64,000 nucleotides of DNA from Stenotrophomonas rhizophila (GTDB lineage: Bacteria; Pseudomonadota; Gammaproteobacteria; Xanthomonadales; Xanthomonadaceae). Where the stretch lies: NCBI RefSeq assembly GCF_003751305.1, contig NZ_RJKV01000002.1, forward strand, positions 1,116,001-1,180,000, written 5' to 3'. Shown piece after piece: positions 19,986-29,900 of the stretch. The first letter of the stretch is position 1. The number at the start of each line of letters is the position of its first letter. A program made the translations under genes and the position numbers. Under the pieces are notes generated by a model that was given only the letters and a program-made list of their open reading frames with translations, was not told the DNA's origin and searched no databases.

Positions 19986-20014
19986 AGCCTCGCAGCGATG
20001 CGGGGCTTTTTTTT
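19986..20014 (+). terminator. Intrinsic terminator of tRNA-Asn
   Basis: A nine-pair stem AGCCTCGCA / TGCGGGGCT (one G-T pair) with a GCGA loop is followed by a run of T residues to 20014. This is a textbook rho-independent terminator 13 bp after the tRNA. Confidence 0.9.
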
Positions 20015-20019
20015 GCAAC

Positions 20020-20044
20020 AAAAAGCCCGGGCACTGCCCGGGCT
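20020..20044 (-). terminator. Intrinsic terminator of the TonB receptor gene
   Basis: A perfect nine-base stem AGCCCGGGC (20024-20032) with loop ACT and its complement (20036-20044). On the minus strand it is followed by TTTTGTTG. It faces the receptor gene that ends at 20069. Confidence 0.85.
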
Positions 20045-20068
20045 CCTTGTTCCCCAGGTGCGGCTACC

Positions 20069-22897
20069 TCATTCGAAGGTGTACTTGGCCCCCACGGTGA
20101 AGTAACGGCCGATCGCGCCGCTGAAGTGCAGCGGGTTGTAGTTCACGCCACCGTAGGTGGTCGGATCCAGCGGGGCGATGCGGTCGAACAGGTTCTGCAC
20201 CGACGCGTTCAACTCGAAGGCCTCGGTGATGTTCCAACGACCGGACAGGTCGAAGGTGGTGAACGAGGAGATCTTCTCGACGTCTGTACCGTCGGCGTAG
20301 GAGAACTGGTACGAGCCGTCCGGACCGCGGAAGTCGGTGTTGTCCATCTTGGAGATGTAGTTGGCCACGCCGCTGACGCTCCACGGGCCCTGCTTCCAGG
20401 TGGTGCCGAAGTTGATGCGGTCCTTCGGCGTGCCGATGCAGTTGGTGACGTCGCAGTTGCCGTGCGTGCCGGCGTAATCGACGGTCACATCCGAATCCGT
20501 GCGCTCGAACTTGAGCACGTGGCTCCACTGCAGGTCCATCTCCAGCTGGCCCGGGCCGATGTCGAAGGTCTGGCGGATGTCGGTATCGATACCGCGCACG
20601 CGGGTCGATGCGGCATTGATGTAATCCGTGTTGACCGCCAGGATCGTACCGGTGCCTGCGACGCCATTGATCAGATCGGTGTCACGCAGCACGTTGCCCG
20701 CCGCGATCGCATCGGCAGTGGCACCCTGTGCGATTTCGTTGGTGCGCTTGATCTGCCACGCATCGATCGTCATCGAGGTGCTGGAGGTCGGCTGCAGCAC
20801 CAGACCCACCGAGTAGCTCTTGGACTCTTCCGGCTTCAGGTCCGGATTCGGCCGGGTGATGATGGCCACCGGGCGTGCACTGCAGTTGGTGCCCACATCC
20901 GCAATCGGGCTGGCTGCGCAGCGGACCGGATCGCGGGCGTTGGAGAAGGCGGCCAGGCCGCCGTCGCCGTTCTCGGCCGGGTTCGGCGCGCGGAAGCCTT
21001 CGGCATAGCTGCCGCGGACCGCGATCCAGTCGGACGGGGTCCACTTGATGCCAACCTTCGGGGTCGCCTTGCCTTCGCCGCTTTCATACTTGTCGTAGCG
21101 CACCGCACCGGACAGTTCCAGCTGCTCCAGCACCGGCGCGGACAGTTCGACGTAGCCGGCATATACGTTCTGGGTGCCGTCGTAGGCCGAGTAGCCCAGG
21201 CCGATGATGTCGCCCTGGTCGGTGTAGGTCTGCGGGGTCAGGCTGTTGCTGGTCTTGCGCCATTCGGTACCCAGCGCCAGGCCCAGCGGCCCGCCCTTCA
21301 GGTCAGCCAGGCTGCGCGAGACGGTGAAGTCGAACATGTCCAGGCTGGACTTGGCGCGGGCGCTGATGTCCGGCGAGATGTAGTCGTACAGGGCCTGCGA
21401 GTTCTGACCGGCGTTGTCGCCGATGCGCCACACGCCGCCCGGGCAGGCCGGGTTGCCGAGCGCGCATTGCACCGCGCTGTAACGCAGGAAGCCGGTGCGC
21501 TTGTTGGTCAGGTCCGTACCAGAATGCAGGTAGGCGGTATCGTAGCTCCACTCACCCCAGTTGCCCTTGACGCCCACCAGGAAGCGATTGAACTCATTGG
21601 TGTTGTTGGTGACACGCGGGCCCACATCCCATGCCGAATAGCGCAGGCGCGACGCCTGTCCCTGGATCGGATTGTCCGGATGGGTCGGGCTGAGCACGAC
21701 GGCTCCGGGACCACTGCTGGCGTTGCGCGGGCCGTCCGGGAAGCCCCAGCTGCCCGACACGCCCGACGGGGTGTTGCTGAAGGTCGTCTCCTTCTTGGAG
21801 TAGCCGATCTCGGTGTAGATCTCGCCGCCTTCGCCGAAGGCAAAGCTGGCACGACCGAACACGTTGACGTACTTCTCCTCCGGGGTCAGATCACGGTACA
21901 GCTGTGCCGGGTCCCACAGGCACCCGTTCTGCGCGATCGACGCATCGGTCTGGTCCGGAATCGTCGTAAGACCCTGGCAGCCCGGCAGCGGAACGAGGAA
22001 GGCGGGGGTAGTGGCGGTCACGGCACGGTCGTCGAACACCGAGCCGTTGGGGCTGTTGCCGCCGCTGGTGCGGCCGTTGAGGAAGGCGCCGCCCAGGAAC
22101 TGCGCATTGTTGCCATAGCCATACCGGCGGATGTCACCGGTGCCGATCCACTTGCGATCCTTGCGGTCGCTGATCTTGATCGCGTCGGTCTTGCCCACGT
22201 CCAGGCTGAAGAACGCATTCCAGCCATCGGTGGCCAGATCGCCGGTGCCGGCGGTCAGGGTGGCCTTCTTGGCATCGCCGTCGCTGTCGCCGGACAGGCC
22301 GTAGGAGGCGCGCAGGATGGCGCCGTTGAAGTCGCTGCGCAGGATGATGTTGACCACGCCGGCGATCGCGTCCGAACCGTAGATCGCAGAAGCGCCGTCC
22401 TTGAGGACTTCGATGCGCTCGACCGCATCCAGCGGAATGGTGCTCAGATCGGTGAACACCTTCTGGCCGTCATCGGCCAGGCCGTAGGTCGCCATGCGGC
22501 GGCCGTTCAACAGCACCAGCGTGGAGCCAGCGCCCAGGCCGCGCAGCGAGATGCCTGCGCCACCGCCGGCAAAGCCGTTGCCGAAGGTCTTGGGAATGGA
22601 GCCGGAGCCGTCCGCGGTCAGGGTCTGCAGGTACTCGGCGACGGTGGTCTTGCCGGTACGGTCGATCTCCTGGCGGGTGACCACCTGGACGGGGGAGGGG
22701 GTTTCGGTGTTGGTGCGGGGGATGTTCGACCCGGTGACGGTGATCCGGTCAAGGTTGGTCGCCTGCTCCTGCGCGAACGCGGAGGACGACGCCATGGCAC
22801 CCACCAGCAGCAGCGCGCCGCCGGTAAGGATCGTGGAAATGGAGGTGGCCAGGCTGGTGCGGCGGCTGTCGTCGCGGCGTTGGATCGGGTGTTTCAC
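20069..22897 (-). CDS. TonB-dependent outer-membrane receptor
   Basis: A 942-residue ligand-gated outer-membrane transporter. An unusually long signal peptide runs to about residue 42 (ending SSAFA). It is followed by NLDRITVTGSNIPRTNTE, the usual start of the plug in this lineage. The plug (about 60-185) contains ISLRGLGAGSTLVLLNGRRM and VERIEVLKDGASAIYGSDAI ahead of AGVVNIILR. The rest is a beta-barrel with many Tyr/Trp-rich strands, ending in an aromatic strand VGAKYTFE that deviates from the usual terminal Phe. The barrel loops hold paired cysteines. The substrate is unknown. A tonB-like gene follows upstream on the same strand. Confidence 0.92.
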   Translation of the reverse strand: MKHPIQRRDDSRRTSLATSISTILTGGALLLVGAMASSSAFAQEQATNLDRITVTGSNIPRTNTETPSPVQVVTRQEIDRTGKTTVAEYLQTLTADGSGSIPKTFGNGFAGGGAGISLRGLGAGSTLVLLNGRRMATYGLADDGQKVFTDLSTIPLDAVERIEVLKDGASAIYGSDAIAGVVNIILRSDFNGAILRASYGLSGDSDGDAKKATLTAGTGDLATDGWNAFFSLDVGKTDAIKISDRKDRKWIGTGDIRRYGYGNNAQFLGGAFLNGRTSGGNSPNGSVFDDRAVTATTPAFLVPLPGCQGLTTIPDQTDASIAQNGCLWDPAQLYRDLTPEEKYVNVFGRASFAFGEGGEIYTEIGYSKKETTFSNTPSGVSGSWGFPDGPRNASSGPGAVVLSPTHPDNPIQGQASRLRYSAWDVGPRVTNNTNEFNRFLVGVKGNWGEWSYDTAYLHSGTDLTNKRTGFLRYSAVQCALGNPACPGGVWRIGDNAGQNSQALYDYISPDISARAKSSLDMFDFTVSRSLADLKGGPLGLALGTEWRKTSNSLTPQTYTDQGDIIGLGYSAYDGTQNVYAGYVELSAPVLEQLELSGAVRYDKYESGEGKATPKVGIKWTPSDWIAVRGSYAEGFRAPNPAENGDGGLAAFSNARDPVRCAASPIADVGTNCSARPVAIITRPNPDLKPEESKSYSVGLVLQPTSSTSMTIDAWQIKRTNEIAQGATADAIAAGNVLRDTDLINGVAGTGTILAVNTDYINAASTRVRGIDTDIRQTFDIGPGQLEMDLQWSHVLKFERTDSDVTVDYAGTHGNCDVTNCIGTPKDRINFGTTWKQGPWSVSGVANYISKMDNTDFRGPDGSYQFSYADGTDVEKISSFTTFDLSGRWNITEAFELNASVQNLFDRIAPLDPTTYGGVNYNPLHFSGAIGRYFTVGAKYTFE

Positions 22898-22917
22898 AGC
22901 ATCTCTCCTGACTGGGA

Positions 22918-22985
22918 AAACCTAGATGTCAATAAGTCGACACCAGGACGGTGGCAACGGCGCCAATCTAGGTTTACGTCCTGTG
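22918..22985. promoter_or_regulatory. Long-range inverted repeat in the receptor leader
   Basis: AAACCTAGAT (22918-22927) and its exact complement ATCTAGGTTT (22976-22985) are separated by 48 bases, starting 21 bp upstream of the TonB receptor start codon. The arms could pair in the leader mRNA or be two operator half-sites. No riboswitch class is recognised. Confidence 0.4.
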
Positions 22986-23045
22986 ACGCAAGAGTGAAAA
23001 ATTGCTTAATTGGGGAAAGATGCACTCCGTCCCATTTTGTGAATG

Positions 23046-23068
23046 GGGAGCCCCGTCGTGGGGCTCCC
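23046..23068 (-). terminator. Hairpin downstream of the tonB-like gene
   Basis: A perfect nine-pair stem GGGAGCCCC / GGGGCTCCC with loop GTCGT lies just after the stop of the tonB-like gene. It lacks a T tract on the minus strand, so it is either a weak terminator or an RNA-stabilising 3-prime hairpin. Confidence 0.5.
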
Positions 23069-23075
23069 GGATCAC

Positions 23076-23732
23076 TCAGCGTGGCAACGTAAAATCGATG
23101 GGCACCAGGCCATCGGCCGCAATGGCCTGTCCATCAACAATGGCCGGCACGAAGTGCCAGTGGCGCAGGACCTGCTGGCGGGCCGCCTGGTCAAGCACGC
23201 GCGAGCCGCTGCTCTTCTCGATGCTTACCGCCACCGGGTTGCCCTCGGCATCGACCCGGATGCGCAGCAGGACCGTGCCCTGCTGCCCGAGGCGGATCGC
23301 TGCGATCGGATACGGCGGTGGGGGGGCGCTGCGGTACTGGAGCTGGGCACCCCCGCCAGGTGCAGCCTCGGCGGGGGCCGGGTCCAGTGACGGTGCGGTC
23401 GCGTCGCTGGCCGGAAGCGGGGCCATCGCCCGCGCGTCATCAAGGCTGGCTGTGGGGGTGGGTAACGGGGCTGGCGCGCGTTGCGTGTTCACTGGCACGG
23501 TGCGGGGTGGAACCCGGTCCGGAGGATGGCGAGGGGAGAAATCCGGGAGTGGCGGCGGGGTAGGGACCCAGCCCGCCCGTACGCGCTCAAGCGGGGCCTT
23601 GATCAGGGGCTGGGTGGCGGGGATCAACAACAGCATCAAGGCCAGCGCGTGGACCGCGATGGCGGTGCTCCACCCGAGCACGCGGGAGACGTCGATCTGC
23701 AGCGGGACAACCGGGGACGGGGTACGGACCAT
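23076..23732 (-). CDS. TonB family energy transducer
   Basis: A 218-residue inner-membrane protein that couples the proton gradient to outer-membrane receptors. After the chosen start (MVRTPSPVVPL, preceded by a good AGGAGAG site) there is one membrane helix (about 20-40, WSTAIAVHALALMLLLIPAT). A long Pro-rich periplasmic spacer (about 50-130) and a C-terminal TonB domain follow. The domain shows PPPPYPIAAIRLGQQGTVLL, then SIEKSSGSRVLDQAARQQVL and HWHFVPA, as in TonB C-termini. It lies directly upstream of the TonB receptor gene on the same strand and may be dedicated to it. ExbB/ExbD are not in this window. Confidence 0.88.
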   Translation of the reverse strand: MVRTPSPVVPLQIDVSRVLGWSTAIAVHALALMLLLIPATQPLIKAPLERVRAGWVPTPPPLPDFSPRHPPDRVPPRTVPVNTQRAPAPLPTPTASLDDARAMAPLPASDATAPSLDPAPAEAAPGGGAQLQYRSAPPPPYPIAAIRLGQQGTVLLRIRVDAEGNPVAVSIEKSSGSRVLDQAARQQVLRHWHFVPAIVDGQAIAADGLVPIDFTLPR

Positions 23733-23896
23733 GCTCCACTCTCCTTGCCAGATGTGCGGGAACATCAACGTGCCTGCGCGGCGCATGGGGTCAGGCGGGG
23801 GCCGCGCAATGACAGCAATACCCGAGCCCGGCGCGGGCCGGAAGTCAGGGGCGGGGTGGAGGTTTTGCTGGCAGTCAGAATCAGGCCGTGCACAGC

Positions 23897-23922
23897 ATGA
23901 CGGCGCCTTTCGGCGCCGTCAT
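23897..23922 (-). terminator. Hairpin downstream of the SIMPL gene
   Basis: An 11-pair perfect stem ATGACGGCGCC with loop TTTC lies 24 bp after the SIMPL stop codon. No strong T tract follows, so its role as a terminator is probable rather than certain. Confidence 0.55.
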
Positions 23923-23945
23923 GGAGGACTGACCGGGGGCGCGGA

Positions 23946-24683
23946 TCAGCGGCCCAGATCGAACACCACGTCCAGGTTGACCGAGACGGTCGATTCGCCC
24001 GGCGATACCGGGGTGGATTCGTCGGCGGACATCGGCGCGGCGGCCGCGCGCATCATCATCATCGGGCGGACGTTGCCGCCACCGCTCTCGGAAATACTGA
24101 CGATGCGGCGCACGCGCAGACCCAGCGCCTTGGCGTAGGTCTCGGCGCGGGCCTGGGCCTTCTTCAACGCGGCCAGGCGCGCTTCGTCATAGACCGGCTC
24201 GGGCTGGTCGATCTCGAACTGCGGGCCGTTGATCTGGTTGGCGCCCTGCGCGGCCAGCACGTCGAGCACCTTGCCCAGCTTGGCGATGTCGCGCACCTTC
24301 AGGCTGACCGTGTTGCTGGCCTGGTAGCCGGTGATCTTCGGCGCTTCGTTGTCGGCGTAGCGGTACTGCGGGCTCAGGTTGACGCCGCTGGTCTGCACAT
24401 CGCGCTCGGCGATACCGGCAGCCTTGATCGCGGCGAGCACTTTGGTCATCTGCGTGGCGTTCTCACGCATGGCGCTGTTGCCGTCCACGGCCTGGGTAAC
24501 CACACCGGCCGAAAGCGTGGCCACATCCGGCACGCGCTTGGCGTCGGCATTGGCCGAGATGTTGAGCAGCGTGCCATCGGCCGGTGCGGCGATGGCGGGC
24601 AGCGACTGGGCGTGGGCGGTCATCGAAGCTCCCAGGGCAAGGGACAGGGCGAGCAGCAACGGGGACAGGGACGGGCGGCGCAT
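23946..24683 (-). CDS. SIMPL domain (DUF541) exported protein
   Basis: A 245-residue exported protein. The second of two close ATGs is chosen because AAGGAG sits six bases before it. The signal peptide ends near AHAQ. The SIMPL/DUF541 domain is clear: NISANADAKRVPDVATLSAG, then NATQMTKVLAAIKAAGIAER, the central DVQTSGVNLSPQYRY motif, and AALKKAQARAETYAKALGL. A His-free, Met-rich segment (PMMMMRAAAAPM, around 205-216) is unusual. Family members are periplasmic or outer-membrane proteins, sometimes linked to oxidative stress or signalling; there is no defined activity. It is a single gene divergent from maf. Confidence 0.88.
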   Translation of the reverse strand: MRRPSLSPLLLALSLALGASMTAHAQSLPAIAAPADGTLLNISANADAKRVPDVATLSAGVVTQAVDGNSAMRENATQMTKVLAAIKAAGIAERDVQTSGVNLSPQYRYADNEAPKITGYQASNTVSLKVRDIAKLGKVLDVLAAQGANQINGPQFEIDQPEPVYDEARLAALKKAQARAETYAKALGLRVRRIVSISESGGGNVRPMMMMRAAAAPMSADESTPVSPGESTVSVNLDVVFDLGR

Positions 24684-24813
24684 GTACATCTCCTTGTGAA
24701 GACGTTGAGGTTGGTGTCGGGGCGATGAACGCGTCGTGAGGTTTGACGGGGTTGATCACGATTCGGCGGTGTTGCTCGCGATTCAGACAGTAGGCTCAGG
24801 TTATGCTTCCTCG

Positions 24814-25395
24814 ATGCTTTATCTCGCCTCTCGATCCCCCCGACGAAATGAACTGCTGACGCGCCTGGACCGACCGTTCCGGGCGCTCGACCTTCACGTG
24901 CCCGAAGTCCGTGCACCCCACGAGTCCGCCGCCGATTACGTGCAGCGGGTGGCCGCCGACAAAGCGCGCGCCGGCCTGGCCCTGGTCGCGGAGGATCCGG
25001 AGGCGGTCGTACTGGGTTCGGACACCGAAGTGGTGCTCGATGGCCGCGTGTTCGGCAAGCCGGTGGATGCCGCCGACGCCTGCGCGATGCTGCGCACCCT
25101 GGCCGGGCGCACCCACCAGGTGATGACCGCCGTGGCGCTGGTCGCTGCGGGCCGGGAGCAGGGCGTGCTGGTGGTCTCGGAGGTGACGTTCGCGGCGATT
25201 GATGAGGATCGGATCGCGGCCTACGTGGCCAGCGGCGAGCCGATGGACAAAGCCGGTGCCTATGCGATCCAAGGGGGCGCTGAACGATATATCCGCCATC
25301 TGGCGGGAAGCTATTCGGGTGTGATGGGTTTGCCCCTGCAACAGACCGAGCAGTTGCTGCAGACGTTTGAACTGAAGGGAGTCGCCCATGTCTGA
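24814..25395 (+). CDS. maf: Maf family nucleoside triphosphate pyrophosphatase
   Basis: A 193-residue cytoplasmic house-cleaning enzyme that hydrolyses dTTP/UTP or modified nucleotides to monophosphates. The family start [18 protein letters not shown] is present, followed by [19 protein letters not shown] (the catalytic Asp region), [18 protein letters not shown] and [20 protein letters not shown]. The QGG and AGSY motifs fit the YhdE (dTTP/UTP) branch. The start follows from the signature; a longer frame adds 26 atypical residues. The 3-prime end overlaps rng by eight bases, so the two genes are probably cotranscribed. Confidence 0.93.
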   Translation: MLYLASRSPRRNELLTRLDRPFRALDLHVPEVRAPHESAADYVQRVAADKARAGLALVAEDPEAVVLGSDTEVVLDGRVFGKPVDAADACAMLRTLAGRTHQVMTAVALVAAGREQGVLVVSEVTFAAIDEDRIAAYVASGEPMDKAGAYAIQGGAERYIRHLAGSYSGVMGLPLQQTEQLLQTFELKGVAHV

Positions 25396-26875
25396 AGAAA
25401 TCCTGGTCAATGTCACCCCGCGGGAAACCCGCGTCGCCGTCATCGAAAACGGCATGCTGCAGGAACTGCACATCGAACGTGGCTGGCGCCGCGGCGTGGT
25501 CGGCAACATCTACAAGGGCAAGGTGCAGCGGGTCATGCCGGGCATGCAGGCGGCCTTTGTCGAGGTCGGGCTGGAGCGCGCGGCGTTCCTGCACGCCAAC
25601 GATGTGATCCGCCCGGCGCCGGTGGCCAGCCCGGATACCGAAGGCACCACGTTGCCGCCGCCGTCGTCGGTGCCGATCGTCGAGCTGCTGCGCGACGGCC
25701 AGGACATCGTGGTGCAGGTGGTCAAGGACCCGATCGGGACCAAGGGCGCCCGCCTGACCACCCAGATCAGCATTCCCTCGCGCTACATGGTGCTGCTGCC
25801 GCAGTCCAAGGTGGTCGGCGTGTCGGCCCGGATCGAGGACGAGGCCGAGCGCGCCCGCCTGAAGACCCTGGTGACCGAGCTGTCGGCCCAGCACGGGGGC
25901 TACGGCTACATCGTGCGCACCAATGCCGAAGGCCAGCCGGCCGAGGCGATCGCCGAAGACGTGGCCTACCTGTCGCGGGTCTGGAACGTGGTGGAGCGCC
26001 GTGGCCGCGATGCCGCCCCGCTCAGCGTGATCTATGAAGACCTCAGCCTGCCGCTGCGCTCGGTGCGCGATCTGATCCGCAAGGACGTGGACAAGGTCAA
26101 GGTCGATTCCAAGGAGACCTTCAACCAATTGCAGGCGTTCGTGGCCAAGTACATGCCGGTGCTGGCCGAGAAGCTGGAGCTGTACAGCGGTGATCGCCCG
26201 ATCTTCGACATGTTCGGGGTCGAGGACGAGATCGGCCGCGCGCTGGACAAGCAGGTCCCGCTGAAGTCCGGTGGCTATCTGGTGATCGACCAGACCGAGG
26301 CGATGACCACGATCGATGTGAACACCGGTTCGTTCCTGGGCCAGCGCAACCTCGAAGAGACCGTGTTCCGCACCAATCTGGAGGCCGCGCAGGCGGTGGC
26401 GCGCCAGCTGCGGCTGCGCAACCTGGGCGGCATCATCATCATCGACTTCATCGACATGGACGATGCCGAGCACCGCCGCCAGGTACTGCGCACGCTGGAG
26501 AAGGCGCTGGCCCGCGACCACGCCAAGACCACCGTCTACGACTTCTCGCCGCTGGGCCTGGTCGAGATGACCCGCAAGCGCACCGTGGAAAGCCTGGAGC
26601 GCCAGCTCTCCGAACCGTGCCCGGAGTGCAGCGGCCGCGGCTCGATCAAGACCGCCGAAACCGTCACCTACGAGATCTTCCGCGAGATCACCCGCGCGGT
26701 GCGCCAGTTCGATGCGGCGCGTCTGCTGGTGATCGCCTCGTCCAAGGTCGTGGCCCGCATCACCGACGAGGAATCCTCGGCGGTAGCCGAACTGGAGGAA
26801 TTCCTCGGCAAGAGCATCCGCTTCCAGGCGGATGAGCAGTACCTGCAGGAGCAGTTCGATGTCGTACTGCTCTGA
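25388..26875 (+). CDS. rng: Ribonuclease G
   Basis: A 495-residue endoribonuclease that matures the 5-prime end of 16S rRNA and degrades some mRNAs. It has the RNase E/G layout: an N-terminal S1 domain ([40 protein letters not shown]), then the catalytic DNase I-like domain with [18 protein letters not shown] and [18 protein letters not shown] carrying the magnesium-binding Asp residues. The zinc-link [12 protein letters not shown] follows. The C-terminus ends soon after the small domain, with none of the long disordered tail of RNase E; the length fits Rng (about 490). It overlaps maf and precedes yhdP. Confidence 0.96.
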   Translation: MSEEILVNVTPRETRVAVIENGMLQELHIERGWRRGVVGNIYKGKVQRVMPGMQAAFVEVGLERAAFLHANDVIRPAPVASPDTEGTTLPPPSSVPIVELLRDGQDIVVQVVKDPIGTKGARLTTQISIPSRYMVLLPQSKVVGVSARIEDEAERARLKTLVTELSAQHGGYGYIVRTNAEGQPAEAIAEDVAYLSRVWNVVERRGRDAAPLSVIYEDLSLPLRSVRDLIRKDVDKVKVDSKETFNQLQAFVAKYMPVLAEKLELYSGDRPIFDMFGVEDEIGRALDKQVPLKSGGYLVIDQTEAMTTIDVNTGSFLGQRNLEETVFRTNLEAAQAVARQLRLRNLGGIIIIDFIDMDDAEHRRQVLRTLEKALARDHAKTTVYDFSPLGLVEMTRKRTVESLERQLSEPCPECSGRGSIKTAETVTYEIFREITRAVRQFDAARLLVIASSKVVARITDEESSAVAELEEFLGKSIRFQADEQYLQEQFDVVLL

Positions 26876-26905
26876 TCGCGGCCGGTCCGGCATTCCCACG
26901 TTCCG

Positions 26906-29900
26906 ATGAGCACACCGCTGCGCCTGCGCCTGCGCCGGATCCGCCGCCATGCTGTGTATGCGGTGGCGATCCTGCTCGTGGGCGTGGCCCTGCTGGTCGG
27001 CACTGCCAGCCAGCTGCTGCCGCTGGCTGAGCGTCACCCGGACAAAGTGGCAGCGTGGTTGAGCGCGCGCGCGGGCCAGCCGGTGCGTTTCGATGCGCTG
27101 GATACCGCCTGGACCCGGCGCGGCCCGTTGCTGCAGCTCAAAGGGCTGCGCATTGGTGAAGGTCAGGGCCTGCGCATCGGCGAGGCCGAAGTGCTGGTGT
27201 CCATGTATGCCGGCCTGCTGCCGGGCCACTCGCTGACCGAGCTGCGGTTGCGGGGTCTGGCATTGGTGCTGCAGCGGGCAGACGATGGCCGCTGGTCTGT
27301 CCAGGGCCTGCCGCAGCCCAGTGCGGGTGACCCGCTGGAAACACTGCGCCGCTTGGGCGAACTGCAGGTGATCGGTGGGCGCTTGAGCGTCGATGCCCCC
27401 TCGCTGGGCGTGAAGGCCGATCTGCCGCGGATCGATCTGCGCCTGCGCGTCAATGGCCAGCGCCTGCGCGTCGGTGCGCGGGCCTGGGCCGACCCGGCCG
27501 CACAACCGCTGACGGCGGTACTGGAGTTCGAGCGCAAGCGCGGTGATGGGCAGGCGTGGCTGTCGGCCGACCCGGCGGATTTCCGTGCGTGGTCCTCGCT
27601 GCTGCAGTTCGGCGGCATCGGGCTGCAAAAGGGCACCGGTGAGTTCAATGCCTGGGTGGACCTGCGCGATCACCGGGTGGTGATGGTCACCACCGATGCG
27701 GATCTCCAGGACGTCCAGGTGCGCGGCGTGAAACTCGCTGACGGCACCCACCCGCAGCTGGCGCTGGACACGCTGGAGCTGCGCGCGCGCTGGCGCTGGG
27801 TGCAGGGTGGCTGGCGCGCCGATGCGCCACGCCTGCGGATCGGCATGGAAGGCAGCACCCAGCAACTGGATGGGCTGCTGCTGGCCGGCGGGCAGCACTT
27901 CGCGCTGGCCGGCGACAACATCGATGCCACCGCGCTGCTGCGCGGCCTGGCGCTGACCGACCGGATCGATCCCGGCCTGCGCGAGTGGCTGCACGAGGCC
28001 GCACCGCAGGTGCGCATGACCCGCGTGCGCGTGGCCGGCGAGCAGGGCGGGCCGCTCTCGGTGGAAGGGGATCTGGAAGACATCCGCTTCGCCGCCGTCG
28101 GCCGTTCACCCGGGCTCAGCGGTGTGGGCGGGCGCTTCAACGGCGATGCCGATGGCTTCACCCTGGATATGCAGCCGCAGCAGGTAATGCATTTTGATTG
28201 GCCGAGCGGCTTTGGCGAGCGCCACGACGTGCGTCTGGCCGGCCAGCTGGTGGGCTGGCGCGACGAGGCCGGTGGCTGGCGGATCGGCACCCCGGCGCTG
28301 CGCGTGCAGGGCACCGATTACGCGGCCGATGTGCGCGGCGGCATCTGGTTCCAGAACAACGGCACGCGCCCGTGGCTGGAGCTGGCGGCCAAGATCGACG
28401 ATGTGCCGATGACCGCCGCCAAGCGGTTCTGGATTCATTCCAGGATGAGCAAGGGGGCCACCGATTGGCTGGATGCTGCCCTGGTCTCCGGGCAGGTGCG
28501 CGGTGGCGTGGGCCTGGTGACCGGTGATCTGGAAGACTGGCCGTTTGACAAGAACAACGGTCGCTTCGAAGCGACCGGGCACATCGACAGCGGCAGCATC
28601 CGCTTCCAGCACGACTGGCCGGCGATGGACAAGGTCGATGCCGATATCGCCTTCATCGGCCCGGGCTTCGAACTGCACGGCAAGGGCGACCTGGCGGGCG
28701 TCGCGGTGGACCACTTCGACGCCGGCATTCCGGATTTCGGTGTGACCGCGCTGTACGTCAAGGCGACCAGCCGCAGCGATGCCGGTGCGCTGCTGGCCAT
28801 GCTCAAGCAGAGCCCGCTGCAGGGCACCTACGGCGAGACGTTGGACAACCTCACCGCGAAAGGACCCGCAGCCGTCAGCTTCGATCTGCTGCAGCCGCTG
28901 CATCGCGACGAAGGCGGCGGTCACCTGCAGGGCACGGTCGACCTCCATGGCGCGACCCTCACCGAGAAGCGCTTCGACCTGGTCTTCGAGAACATGCGCG
29001 GCAAGGCCCGTTATGGCCATGGCGGCTTCGATGCGGAGAACCTGGCGGTCCGTCACCAGGGCCAGGACGGGCTGCTCAGCCTGCGCGCCGGTGAGTTCGT
29101 GCGCGATCCGCGGCAGGCCTTCGAATCCGAACTGACCGCCTCGCTGGAGGCGGGGGCCCTGCTGGACCGCGCCCCGGAATTGAACTGGCTCAAGCCTTAC
29201 ATCCAGGGCACCTCGCGCTGGACCATCGGGGTGACCCTGCCCAAGGTCGCCGCCGGCAGCAAGGTCGAACCGCCGACGGTGCTCAAGCTGCATTCGGATC
29301 TGGTCGGCACCACGCTGGAACTGCCGGCGCCGCTGGACAAGCCTGCCGCTACGCCGTTGGCGACGGACGTCACCGCACAGCTGCCGATGGGCAGCGGCCG
29401 TGTGGATGTCGCCTTCGGCCAGCGTCTGGCCTTGGCCGCGCGCACGCATGACAACCAGACCGGCGTACAGGTCACCCTCGGCAGCGACCGCGTGGATCGC
29501 GATCCGCCGCCCAGCGGGCTGGTGGTGAACGGTCGCAGCGGCTCGCTGGATGCGCTGGAGTGGATCGCGCTGGCCCGCTCGCCGGACGGCGGCGACGGCA
29601 AGGACCCGATGCCGCTGCGGCAGGTGGACGTGCAGGTCGGCCAGCTGCTGCTCGCCGGCGGTGTATTCCCGCAGACCCGGCTGCAGCTGCGACCGACCGG
29701 CAACAGTGTGGACGTACGCATGGACGGCCCCTCGCTGGCGGGCAGCCTGAGCGTGCCCAACGCCGACGGCGGCACCATCGTCGGCAAGCTCAGCCGCGTG
29801 CACTGGCAATCGCTGCCGACGCCGGTGAAGCCGCCCAGCGATGGCGCCCCGATCCTGCTGCCGCCGGACGTGGCCCTGCCGGCGCGGGTCCAGGCCAGTG

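Noticed and set aside
19946..23092. Long plus-strand open frame antisense to the TonB receptor
   Set aside because: The minus strand carries a signal peptide, plug motifs and barrel strands; the plus-strand frame starts inside the tRNA and has no recognisable domain.
24620..27994. Long minus-strand open frame across maf, rng and yhdP
   Set aside because: It opposes three well-supported genes and has no recognisable motif.
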